Shown here piece by piece: positions 1 to 7,632 of a stretch of DNA of 64,000 bases; the stretch's first letter is position 1; the number at the start of each line of letters is the position of its first letter. The stretch comes from an uncultured Pseudohongiella sp. (GTDB lineage: Bacteria > Pseudomonadota > Gammaproteobacteria > Pseudomonadales > Pseudohongiellaceae). Below the pieces are notes generated by a model. The model saw only the letters and a list, made by a program, of their open reading frames with translations, was not told the DNA's origin and did not search any database. The stretch spans positions 664,438-728,437 of the forward strand of contig OX638341.1 of the NCBI GenBank assembly GCA_951812965.1, written 5' to 3'. A program made the position numbers and the translations under genes.

Positions 1-2
1 GA

Positions 3-1370
3 CTGATCCACGTCGACGGCATGGCCGCTATGTCAGGCATGATCGAGAAACTTCCGCACTACGGCCGATATTCCTATCTCAGTTTTTACGGCGAGGAGCC
101 GACCAATGACGTCTCGGGCGTATGGAACAGCCCGGACTCGCCCCTGCAATGGCTGCGTCCCGGCCTGGGGTCCGCGCCCGCGTTTACGCTGCCGCCGCTG
201 GAAACGCTGGCGGAGTTGCCGCCGAAGTATCTGCCCGGCCAGTTTCTGCGCCACACCGAATACCTCGCCGGCCCCGAACTGGAAGGACGCGGCATCGGCA
301 GTCGCGGACTCGAAGAGGCGGCGCTTTACATCGCCGAACAGTTCCGCGCCGCCGGCCTGCAACCGCTCGATGGCGACTTCCTGCATCGCTGGCGAGAAAC
401 GGTGGCGGGCGCCGGAGAAGTGGAATTGGCCAATGTGGTCGGCATGCTGCCCGGCGTCAATCCCGATCTAAGCGCGCAGCCGATCGTCGTCGGCGCGCAC
501 TACGACCATCTCGGCAGCGAAGGCGGCGAAATTCATCCCGGCGCCGACGACAACGCGTCCGGCGTCGCCATCCTGATCGAGACCGCGAGCAAACTCGCAC
601 GCGCATTCGGCCCCCAGCGGCCGATACTGTTCGTCGCATTCACGGCCGAGGAAGCGGGATTGCTTGGATCGCGACGCTTTTTGCAAGAGCCCCCCGGCGG
701 CTTCAGCGATTACTTCGCCATGATCAATCTGGACTCGGTGGGCCGCCTGGAAGGCCGCAGCTTGCAGGTGTTCGGCACGGAAAGCGCGTATGAATGGCCC
801 TTCATGGCCCAGGGCATCGGCTTTACCATCGGCGTGCAATCCGAGTTTCCCGCGGCGGCTATCGCGAGCAGCGACCACGCGAGTTTCCTCGAGGCCGGCA
901 TCCCGGCGATTCATCTCTTCGCCGGCGCGCATGCGGATTTTCATCGCCCTTCGGACACCAGCGACAAGCTCGATACCGCCGGCATGTCGGATATCGCCCT
1001 CTGGCTGGAAGAAGCGGTGGTCTACCTCGGCGACCGCACCGAGCCTTTCCGTGTCACGCTGGAAAACGCGCCCGAGATTCCGGCGCCGTCCCAGGGCGCC
1101 GCTCCACGCAGGGCCGCGCTCGGCGTAGTGCCCGATTTCGGCTGGACTGGCGAAGGCGTGCGCGTCGACGGCGTGACTCCCGGCAGCGCGGCGGAGGCCA
1201 CCGGATTACAGGCAAACGACATCCTCCTCCGCTTCAATGGCGAAATAGTCGATGACCTGCAAAATTATTCTGAATTGTTACGAGAGGTCGAGCCTGGCGA
1301 TTCGGTGCGCCTCGATATCAGAAGGCAGCGGCAGTTATTGGAATTGGAAGCCGTACTCGGCGAGCGTTAG
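3..1370 (+). CDS. M28 family zinc aminopeptidase with C-terminal PDZ domain (5' partial)
   Basis: The reading frame is already open at the left edge, so the real start lies upstream of the window. Counting from the first in-window Met (position 21), an M28 peptidase core shows HYDHLG at 160-165, GADDNASG with the metal-bridging Asp at 176, the catalytic/ligand pair EE at 210-211, LDSVG near 240 and a last His in FHRPSD near 311. All expected zinc ligands are present. A PDZ domain follows at about 365-445 (GVTPGSAAEATGL). The family removes N-terminal residues from peptides, usually in the periplasm or outside the cell. Export cannot be checked because the N-terminus is missing. The PDZ domain may present peptide C-termini to the active site (inference). 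Confidence 0.85.
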   Translation: MIHVDGMAAMSGMIEKLPHYGRYSYLSFYGEEPTNDVSGVWNSPDSPLQWLRPGLGSAPAFTLPPLETLAELPPKYLPGQFLRHTEYLAGPELEGRGIGSRGLEEAALYIAEQFRAAGLQPLDGDFLHRWRETVAGAGEVELANVVGMLPGVNPDLSAQPIVVGAHYDHLGSEGGEIHPGADDNASGVAILIETASKLARAFGPQRPILFVAFTAEEAGLLGSRRFLQEPPGGFSDYFAMINLDSVGRLEGRSLQVFGTESAYEWPFMAQGIGFTIGVQSEFPAAAIASSDHASFLEAGIPAIHLFAGAHADFHRPSDTSDKLDTAGMSDIALWLEEAVVYLGDRTEPFRVTLENAPEIPAPSQGAAPRRAALGVVPDFGWTGEGVRVDGVTPGSAAEATGLQANDILLRFNGEIVDDLQNYSELLREVEPGDSVRLDIRRQRQLLELEAVLGER

Positions 1371-1382
1371 CGAAACCTGTTT

Positions 1383-1531
1383 CACAACGCCGCCGAGACA
1401 ATCACGCCCGCCATTACGGCGAGACTTACGGTTACAACGAGCTTCCAGACTAATTTACTTCTTGTATCAGCCCAAACATATTTTTCTTCTTCTTTCACGA
1501 AGATTCCATGATCGAGCTTGCGGGTCCACAT
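1383..1531 (-). CDS. candidate 49-aa single-helix membrane protein
   Basis: A 49-codon ATG frame runs antisense in the 359-bp gap after the M28 gene. A purine-rich SD-like stretch (GGAAGAGGA) lies about 11 nt before the ATG. The product has a charged N-terminal half (KLDHGIFVKEEEKY) and one C-terminal hydrophobic helix (about 31-49), as in tail-anchored small membrane proteins. No family is recognised. Base composition is more AT-rich than in neighbouring genes. The frame could be chance; the helix plus SD-like site is the only support. The rest of the gap holds a possible terminator hairpin at 1685-1712. Confidence 0.3.
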
Positions 1532-1684
1532 CAATTATCAGTCCTCTTCCAGATTGTCCGTAACATTGATTCAACCACGAAATCAGGGATTTGAAAACTC
1601 TTCAATTCTAGCAATGTAGCGAGAAATTATGATGAATTGTGGCAGTGTGAACACGACGATTAAATGAAATTGATTGTGACGAAT

Positions 1685-1712
1685 CCCGCCCCCGGATAGC
1701 GGGTAATTTTTT
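1685..1712 (+). terminator. possible intrinsic terminator or leader hairpin
   Basis: A CCCGC/GCGGG stem with a 9-nt loop is followed by TAA and six Ts. It ends only 23 nt before the probable ATG of the next gene and over 300 nt after the previous stop. It may therefore act as a leader attenuator rather than a gene-end terminator. Confidence 0.35.
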
Positions 1713-1735
1713 AGATACTGTATAGTCGATTGATA

Positions 1736-4132
1736 ATGCCATTTCGCCATCCAGCCACATTGCTCCGTTGCCTCGTCACCCCGCTGCTTGTTGTCATGGC
1801 CGACGCCGCCATGGCGCAAATGCCGCAACTGACCCGAGTCGAAGAAGGTGAAGCCAATATCGAACTGGACGGTTTCGTCAACGAGCCGGTCTGGGACCGC
1901 ATTCCCGTCGTCGACGGGATGCGGGTAATCGAACCGGACACCCTGGCCGAAGCCCCTTACGAAACCCATGTCCGCATGTTCTACACCGAGCGCGGAATCT
2001 ACGTCTCGGCTGTCAACTATCAGCCTCCCGGCACCCTCGTTGCGCGTATGACTTCGCGCGATACGCGCCTGGATCGCGACGGTTTCGTCGTGGGGCTCGA
2101 TACTTCGGGCGAAGGCTTGTACGGCTATTTCCTGCGCCTGAATCTCGGCGACTCCATGACCGACGCAACCTTGCTGCCGGAACGGCAGATGAATATGCAA
2201 TGGGACGGTTCCTGGAGCGGCTTCACCCAGGCGCTGGAAGACGGCTGGAGCATTGAGTATTTCATTCCCTGGTCGATGGTGGCGCTGCCCCAGGCGGGAG
2301 ACACCCGCCAGATCGGCATCTATCTCGAACGCCAGGTAGGGCATCTCGGCGGCGAAGCCTGGTCCAACCCTGCCTTGCCGCTAACCGTGAACGAATATTT
2401 GTCGGCTTTCGAGAAATACGAGTTGCGCGATATCGAACCGCGCCGGCAATTGACATTTTATCCTTTCGTTTCAGGCATCCAGGACGGCATCAGGAACGAC
2501 GGGGAGTACAAGGCCGGCGCCGAAATCTTCTGGCGGCCGACGACCAATTCGCTGTTGTCGGCAACGATCAACCCGGACTTCGGCAACGTCGAATCAGACG
2601 ACGTGATCGTCAACCTGACTGCATTCGAAACTTTCTTTCCCGAGAAACGCGCGTTTTTCCTCGAAGGCCAGGATATCTTCAACGCCACCGAGCGCACGGG
2701 TGGATTCATGCGTGGACCTTCGGGCCCGCTGACACTGCTCAATACGCGGCGCATCGGCGGCGCGCCGCATTGGGGCGATATTCCGGACAACGTCAATGTC
2801 GTACCGACCGATTTGAGCGATCCCACCGACCTGCTCGCAGCAGGCAAGTTCACCGGTTCGGCCGGCAACTGGCAATATGGCGCCTTGTTCGCCACCGAAG
2901 ACGACACGACGATCGAAGGCAGGCTCGACGACGGTACCCGGGTCGGCATTCACGCCACCGGCCGCGATTTCGGCATCGGCCGGCTGTTGTACGAAGACAC
3001 CAGCGGCGGCGGCCGCCGCTCGATCGGATGGATGGGTACGAATATCGCTCATCCTGAAGTCGACGCCACGGTCAACGCCGTCGACTGGGGCTATTTTTCG
3101 GCCGACAATCGCTGGGTCGTGGACGGTCAGGCCATGTACAGCGACGCGCATGGCGTCACCGGCGCCGGCATATTCAACGATGTCAGTTTCCGGCCCCGGC
3201 GCGGCGTCAACCACTCATTCCGCGCGACCTTTCTCGACGATGAACTGGAAATCAACGATCTGGGCTTCAACCAGCGCAACGATTCGGCCGCCTTCGACTA
3301 CGCCTATTTCAACATCCAATCGGACGTTCCCGGACTGCGCGACCGCACGACCAGCGTTTTCGTCACCAATCAGTGGAACACCCAGGGCCAGCCGGTGCGC
3401 CTCGGCGCGTTTTTCAATCGCAGTTACACTTTTCTCAACAGCGATAACGTCAGTTTCAGCATGCGCTGGTTTCCGGAACGCGTAGACGACCGCCTCGGCC
3501 GCGGCACCGGCGATTTCGTCGTGCCCCACCGTTTTGGCCTGAACGCAATGTACCAGTCCGATCTGGCCAAACCACTGGCCTTGATGATTGGCGTGACGCT
3601 GGAGCAGGACGAGCTCGGCCCGCCCCGCAATTCGATGCAGGGGGGAGTTTCCTGGCGCCCGATCGACCGTTTCTACTTCGACCTGATGCTGAATTACGAA
3701 GACAGCGAAGCCCTACTCGTACATCGCGGCGGGGGCCGCTATACGAGTTACGAGGCGCATACCTGGTCACCACGAATCGAAACGAGTTTTTTCATCACCG
3801 CCAAGCAGCAATTTCGCCTGACCCTGCAATGGACCGGCCTGAAAGCTTACGAGGATAGATTCTGGATCGTGAACCCGAATGAAAGAGGGTACCTGCACGA
3901 TGTCGCGAAACCGAACGATACACCGGACGATTTCGTCATCAGCCGCATGACCTTCCAGGCCCGCTATCGCTGGGAAATCGCGCCCTTGTCGGACCTGTTC
4001 GTGGTCTACACCCGCGGCGGCAATCTGCCGCGCAGCAGTTTCCTCACTTTCCAGGACATGCTGGAACAGTCCTGGAACATGCCCGTGGTCGACACCCTCG
4101 CGGTCAAGTTACGCTATCGTTTCGGGTCTTGA
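1736..4132 (+). CDS. DUF5916 family outer-membrane protein with CBM9-like N-terminal domain
   Basis: About 798 aa, with a signal peptide cleaved near AMA|Q (residue 26). The first 200 residues resemble the CBM9-like domain that starts DUF5916 proteins: LDGFVNEPVWDRIP, then FYTERGIYVSAV, then WSIEYFIPWSMVALP. The rest is rich in alternating strands with aromatic girdles and ends in YRFGS, as in an outer-membrane barrel. NPDFGNVESDDVIVN and FFPEKRAFFLEGQDIF are typical family motifs. The substrate is unknown. ATG at 1736 is preferred over the in-frame TTG at 1730; no clear SD is seen for either. The GDPD gene starts 3 nt after the stop, so the two are probably co-transcribed. Confidence 0.8.
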   Translation: MPFRHPATLLRCLVTPLLVVMADAAMAQMPQLTRVEEGEANIELDGFVNEPVWDRIPVVDGMRVIEPDTLAEAPYETHVRMFYTERGIYVSAVNYQPPGTLVARMTSRDTRLDRDGFVVGLDTSGEGLYGYFLRLNLGDSMTDATLLPERQMNMQWDGSWSGFTQALEDGWSIEYFIPWSMVALPQAGDTRQIGIYLERQVGHLGGEAWSNPALPLTVNEYLSAFEKYELRDIEPRRQLTFYPFVSGIQDGIRNDGEYKAGAEIFWRPTTNSLLSATINPDFGNVESDDVIVNLTAFETFFPEKRAFFLEGQDIFNATERTGGFMRGPSGPLTLLNTRRIGGAPHWGDIPDNVNVVPTDLSDPTDLLAAGKFTGSAGNWQYGALFATEDDTTIEGRLDDGTRVGIHATGRDFGIGRLLYEDTSGGGRRSIGWMGTNIAHPEVDATVNAVDWGYFSADNRWVVDGQAMYSDAHGVTGAGIFNDVSFRPRRGVNHSFRATFLDDELEINDLGFNQRNDSAAFDYAYFNIQSDVPGLRDRTTSVFVTNQWNTQGQPVRLGAFFNRSYTFLNSDNVSFSMRWFPERVDDRLGRGTGDFVVPHRFGLNAMYQSDLAKPLALMIGVTLEQDELGPPRNSMQGGVSWRPIDRFYFDLMLNYEDSEALLVHRGGGRYTSYEAHTWSPRIETSFFITAKQQFRLTLQWTGLKAYEDRFWIVNPNERGYLHDVAKPNDTPDDFVISRMTFQARYRWEIAPLSDLFVVYTRGGNLPRSSFLTFQDMLEQSWNMPVVDTLAVKLRYRFGS

Positions 4133-4135
4133 GAG

Positions 4136-5152
4136 ATGTTGCGAATCCCCTTGTTTTCCGGTCTGTTGCTCATGCTTTTTTCCGCCTCCGTGTATTCCCA
4201 ATCCGGGAAAATCGTCATCGCCCATCGCGGCGCCAGCGGCTATCTGCCCGAACATACCCTAGAAGCCAAGGCCATGGCCTATGCCATGGGCGCGCATTAC
4301 ATCGAGCAGGACCTGGTCATGACGCGCGACGGCAGCCTGATCGTGCTGCACGACATCACTCTCGACCGCACTACCGATGTGGCGGACAAGTTTCCCGGCC
4401 GCGCCCGCGCCGACGGCCGTTTTTACGCGATTGACTTCGACCTTGGAGAAATCCGGCAATTGCAGGCCACCGGGGGCTTTCGCCTGGTGGACGGCGAACC
4501 CCAGGCGGGGTTTCCCAACCGGTTCCCGTTGGGAAAATCGGAATTCGGCGTGTCCACTTTCGAAGAGGAAATCGAATTGGTCCAGGGGCTCAATCATTCG
4601 ACCGGACGCGACGTGGGCATTTATCCGGAGATCAAGCAGCCGGAATTCCACCGCTCCGAAGGCAGGGACATCAGCAGCGCTGTGGTCGAAGTGCTTAAAC
4701 GTTACGGCTATACCGAAAAGTTCAGCAAGGTGTTTCTGCAAACCTTCAGTTACCCGGAGCTGGAGATCATCAGCAGCGAGATCATGCCCGCGGCCGGCAT
4801 CGATATCCGGCTGATCCAGCTCCTCCGCGACCGGGACGCCTATCCCTGGATGTTCGATGACGAGGGTATGCGCATCCTGGCCGAACACGCCGACGGCATC
4901 GGTCCGGCCCATCCCCTGATCATCGACCCGGAATCAGCGGCCGGGGACCTGCGCATCAGCGCGCTCGTCGAGCGCGCCCATGCCGCCGGACTTGACGTGC
5001 ATCCCTACACTTTCCGCGCCGACCCCGGACAATTGCCTGCCTACGCGGAAAATTTCGACGACCTGCTCGAACAGCATTTCTTCACCGCCGGAGTCGACGG
5101 CCTGTTCACCGACTTCCCCGACCTGGCGGTGCAGTTCCTGCAAGCCAGGTGA
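4136..5152 (+). CDS. periplasmic glycerophosphodiester phosphodiesterase (GlpQ-type)
   Basis: The 338-aa product hydrolyses glycerophosphodiesters to glycerol-3-phosphate and an alcohol. An N-terminal signal peptide (about residues 1-22, cleaved at VYS|QS) places it in the periplasm. The GDPD active site is complete: IAHRGASG (about 25-32), the EQD metal-binding pair (about 57-59) and VLHD (about 70-73). Length and the long insertion before the ending TDFPDL match the GlpQ branch rather than the cytoplasmic UgpQ branch. The start lies 3 nt after the DUF5916 stop, which implies translational coupling. Confidence 0.9.
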   Translation: MLRIPLFSGLLLMLFSASVYSQSGKIVIAHRGASGYLPEHTLEAKAMAYAMGAHYIEQDLVMTRDGSLIVLHDITLDRTTDVADKFPGRARADGRFYAIDFDLGEIRQLQATGGFRLVDGEPQAGFPNRFPLGKSEFGVSTFEEEIELVQGLNHSTGRDVGIYPEIKQPEFHRSEGRDISSAVVEVLKRYGYTEKFSKVFLQTFSYPELEIISSEIMPAAGIDIRLIQLLRDRDAYPWMFDDEGMRILAEHADGIGPAHPLIIDPESAAGDLRISALVERAHAAGLDVHPYTFRADPGQLPAYAENFDDLLEQHFFTAGVDGLFTDFPDLAVQFLQAR

Positions 5153-5175
5153 TAACGGGAAACATCTGGATTATA

Positions 5176-5191
5176 CTGTATATCCATACAG
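5176..5191 (+). promoter_or_regulatory. LexA (SOS) box of imuB
   Basis: CTGTATATCCATACAG is a perfect CTGT-N8-ACAG operator. It overlaps a TATACT -10-like hexamer (5172-5177) and lies 15 nt before the imuB ATG. LexA bound here would block transcription of imuB and probably of the two VOC genes behind it. Confidence 0.9.
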
Positions 5192-5206
5192 TGTAAGGGG
5201 CTCGAA

Positions 5207-6607
5207 ATGGCCAGCCCGCAAGCCCGTTTGTCCACGACTGCCGCGCCGCGCCCGGCCCGCACGCGCCAGGACCGCACACGACGCGCCGGGAAGCAACGCG
5301 GCAACCTCTGGTACGCCTTGCATCTGCCCCAGTTGCAGGCGCTGCCGGAATCCCGCCGCCGGCGATATCTGCTCGTATTGGCCGGGCTGATGGAGACTTG
5401 CAGTTCCGACATCAGCCCGCATGAAACCGCGCTCGTCTGCGAAGTGCGCAGCGCCTTGCGCTATTTCGGCGGCATCGAAGCGATCCACGAAAGACTCTCC
5501 GGCGCGATCAAGCGCCAGTTGCGCGAATGGGAGCTGCCCGAGGACTTTTCCCATGCCGCCGCGCCGACCATAAGCGGCAGCCTGCTGCTCGCCCGCGCCG
5601 GCGGCGGCAAGGCGGTATATCGCCGGGCGAACCTGCACACCGCCCTGCAAGGTCTGCCGGTGGCGGTGCTGCAACCGGACCAGGAGCAAGGCCGCCGGCT
5701 GCATAACATGGGCATCCGCTATCTGGGCGATCTCTGGCGGCTGCCCGTCGGCGGCCTCGTCACGCGCTTCGGCAGCGCCTTCGTCGATCAACTCGACCGG
5801 GCCCTCGGCAAGGCGCCGGAAGCCGCGCGCAAATACGTCGCGCCGCCTTCGTTCCGGAGTGTGCTCGAACTGCCCGGCGAATCACTCGATCTGGACCGGC
5901 TGCTGCCCGCGGCGGGGAAATTGCTCAAGCGCTTGCGCGACTTCCTGGTCCAACGTGATCTCGCCACCGGCCGCCTCGAATTCAGCCTGTTGCACGAACG
6001 GCGGGAAGCCACGGAACTGCGTCTTGAACTGCGCCGCCCCGGCCGCTCCCCGGAACATTTCCTGATGTTGCTGCAAACGCATCTCGGCGAGCTTGAACTG
6101 CCGGCGCCGGTCGTGGCGATACGTCTGGCCGTCAGCCGTTTCGACGCCTGGCTCGACCGCGACCTGCAATTGCTGCGTAACGAAAAGGGCGCGGGCGCCG
6201 ACGACGCCGGCGTCGATCATCTGCTCGAACAATTGCAGGCCCGGCTCGGAGAAAGACAGATCCGGGGTATCGAGGCGGTGGCCGATCATCGCCCGGAATA
6301 CGCCAGCCGGGATTTCGATCAGGCCGAAGGCGGCAAGGCCGGGCCGGATACGCCGGTGGCCGGGCCGCCGCGCCCTCTCTGGCTGCTAAAGGAACCGCGC
6401 CGGCTCGCTTGCCGTGACGGACAGCCGCTGTATCATGGCCCGGTCGCGCTGCTAAGCGGTCCGGAACGTATTGAATCCGGCTGGTGGTCGGGCGATGATG
6501 TGCGCCGCGACTATTATGTCGGCGAGGAAGAGAATGGCTGCCGCCTGTGGGTCTATCGCGAACGCGACGGCGGGCGGCACTGGTATCTGCACGGCTATTT
6601 TGCCTGA
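5207..6607 (+). CDS. imuB: ImuB, Y-family polymerase-like subunit of the damage-inducible mutasome
   Basis: The 466-aa product links the beta clamp to DnaE2 for error-prone synthesis after DNA damage. Residues from about 35 on fit ImuB: LWYALHLPQL in place of the catalytic DMDAFFASVE of active Y-family polymerases, RYFGGIEAI, an HhH-like GIRYLGDLWRLP, and the typical ending LWVYRERDGG...WYLHGYFA. The missing acidic residues mean it is not a polymerase by itself. The first 34 residues are an unusual Arg/Ala/Pro-rich extension. The ATG at 5207 is the only start with an SD-like AAGGGG, so the extension seems real. A LexA box lies directly upstream. No imuA gene is present: only 54 bp separate imuB from the GDPD gene. 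Confidence 0.92.
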   Translation: MASPQARLSTTAAPRPARTRQDRTRRAGKQRGNLWYALHLPQLQALPESRRRRYLLVLAGLMETCSSDISPHETALVCEVRSALRYFGGIEAIHERLSGAIKRQLREWELPEDFSHAAAPTISGSLLLARAGGGKAVYRRANLHTALQGLPVAVLQPDQEQGRRLHNMGIRYLGDLWRLPVGGLVTRFGSAFVDQLDRALGKAPEAARKYVAPPSFRSVLELPGESLDLDRLLPAAGKLLKRLRDFLVQRDLATGRLEFSLLHERREATELRLELRRPGRSPEHFLMLLQTHLGELELPAPVVAIRLAVSRFDAWLDRDLQLLRNEKGAGADDAGVDHLLEQLQARLGERQIRGIEAVADHRPEYASRDFDQAEGGKAGPDTPVAGPPRPLWLLKEPRRLACRDGQPLYHGPVALLSGPERIESGWWSGDDVRRDYYVGEEENGCRLWVYRERDGGRHWYLHGYFA

Positions 6608-6627
6608 TTTACAAGGAAACGAACGCA

Positions 6628-7011
6628 ATGCCCGAAGACCTCATGAAAAGAAACCCCGTAAACTGGTTCGAAATCTATGTCCAGGACATGGTACGCGCCA
6701 GGAAATTCTACGAAACCGTGCTGGAAGTTGAAATGCGGCCCATGGAAACCGATCTTCCCATGTACGGATTCCCGGGCGGGCCCGACGCCCACGGCTGCAC
6801 CGGGGCGTTGGTGCACTTCGAGGGCATGCCCTCCGGCGGCAACAGCGTAATGGTGTATTTCGGTTGCGAGGATTGCGCGGTCGAAGGCGCCCGGGTCGCC
6901 GATGCCGGCGGCCACGTTGTGCGTGAAAAGATGTCCATCGGCCAATACGGATTCATCCTGCTGGCCACCGATACCGAAGACAACATGTTCGGTCTGCACT
7001 CCCTGAGGTAA
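6628..7011 (+). CDS. VOC (glyoxalase/bleomycin resistance) family protein
   Basis: A 127-aa, one-domain VOC-fold protein. NWFEIYVQDMVRARKFYETV is the standard first beta-alpha module and GFILLATDTEDNMFGLHS the last strand with a Glu/Asp-type metal region. ATG at 6628 is chosen because AAGGAAAC precedes it; the upstream in-frame extension lies inside imuB. Only 20 nt separate it from the imuB stop, so it probably shares the LexA-controlled transcript. The family covers glyoxalases, dioxygenases and drug-binding proteins, and the substrate cannot be told from sequence. Confidence 0.85.
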   Translation: MPEDLMKRNPVNWFEIYVQDMVRARKFYETVLEVEMRPMETDLPMYGFPGGPDAHGCTGALVHFEGMPSGGNSVMVYFGCEDCAVEGARVADAGGHVVREKMSIGQYGFILLATDTEDNMFGLHSLR

Positions 7012-7016
7012 ACACG

Positions 7017-7484
7017 ATGAGAGCGACTATCCCTTTCCTGTGGTTCGACGGCAACGCCATGGAGGCGGTCGAGTTCTATTGCTCGATCTTTCCCGATTCG
7101 GAAGTCACCCGCGTTTGCCACAAGCCCGACGAACCCGGCGCGGGCTCCGTGCTGACCATCGAGTTCAAGTTGCGGGGAGAGGAGTTCATCGCCCTCAACG
7201 GCGGCCCGCAATTCCAGTTTTCCGAAGCGCTTTCGCTGATGATCCCCTGCAACACCCAGGAAGAGATCGACTATTACTGGGACAAGCTGGTCGAAGAAGG
7301 CACCCCGCTCGCCTGCGGCTGGCTGAAGGACCGCTACGGCCTCTCCTGGCAGATCACCCCGGCCGAATTCTTCGACATGATCGACAGCGAGGATATGGAA
7401 CACAATTCCCGGGTCATGGCGGCGATGAACACCATGATCAAGTTCGACCTCGAGGCCTTGCGGGCGGCGAATCGCGGGGACTGA
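7017..7484 (+). CDS. VOC family protein, PhnB-like
   Basis: The 155-aa product belongs to the PhnB / 3-demethylubiquinone-type VOC group: PFLWFDGNAMEAVEFYCSIF at the N-terminus, FIALNGGPQFQFSEALSLMI in the middle and CGWLKDRYGLSWQITP near the end. The function of this group is not settled; many members sit next to stress or resistance genes. It starts 5 nt after the first VOC gene stop, so the two are translated from one message. The gene ends 7 nt before a dispersed multi-hairpin repeat. Confidence 0.85.
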   Translation: MRATIPFLWFDGNAMEAVEFYCSIFPDSEVTRVCHKPDEPGAGSVLTIEFKLRGEEFIALNGGPQFQFSEALSLMIPCNTQEEIDYYWDKLVEEGTPLACGWLKDRYGLSWQITPAEFFDMIDSEDMEHNSRVMAAMNTMIKFDLEALRAANRGD

Positions 7485-7491
7485 TTTCTCC

Positions 7492-7632
7492 GAACAATTC
7501 CATCCATGGAATTGTTCTCTGCCGCAAAACAAAAGCGTGGTTTTGTTTTGCTCCCGGATTCAATGGCTTGCGCCATCGAATCCGGCGGCACATCCATGTG
7601 CCGCGTGGAAGCTCTGATGAATTAGAGCTTCC
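7492..7632. repeat. dispersed multi-hairpin repeat, copy 1
   Basis: Five stem-loops stand head to tail between the convergent VOC and dnaE2 genes: 7492-7517 (12-bp stem), 7524-7551 (11-bp stem), 7554-7585 (14-bp stem, one mismatch), 7585-7604 (9-bp stem) and 7607-7632 (9-bp stem). The first 113 bp (7492-7604) recur as a reverse complement at 50870-50982, including all four first hairpins. The fifth hairpin is specific to this copy. The repeat touches the dnaE2 stop codon (7633), so it may also act as a two-way terminator. Confidence 0.9.

Noticed and set aside
1717..1732. LexA-like site ACTGTATAGTCGATTG before the DUF5916 gene
   Set aside because: The second half-site ACAG is absent.
7334..7597. 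ORF containing MDVPPDSMAQAIESGSKTKP, also seen at 50832-51146
   Set aside because: The shared peptide comes from the dispersed multi-hairpin repeat, not from a gene; the remainder of each frame is antisense or unrelated.
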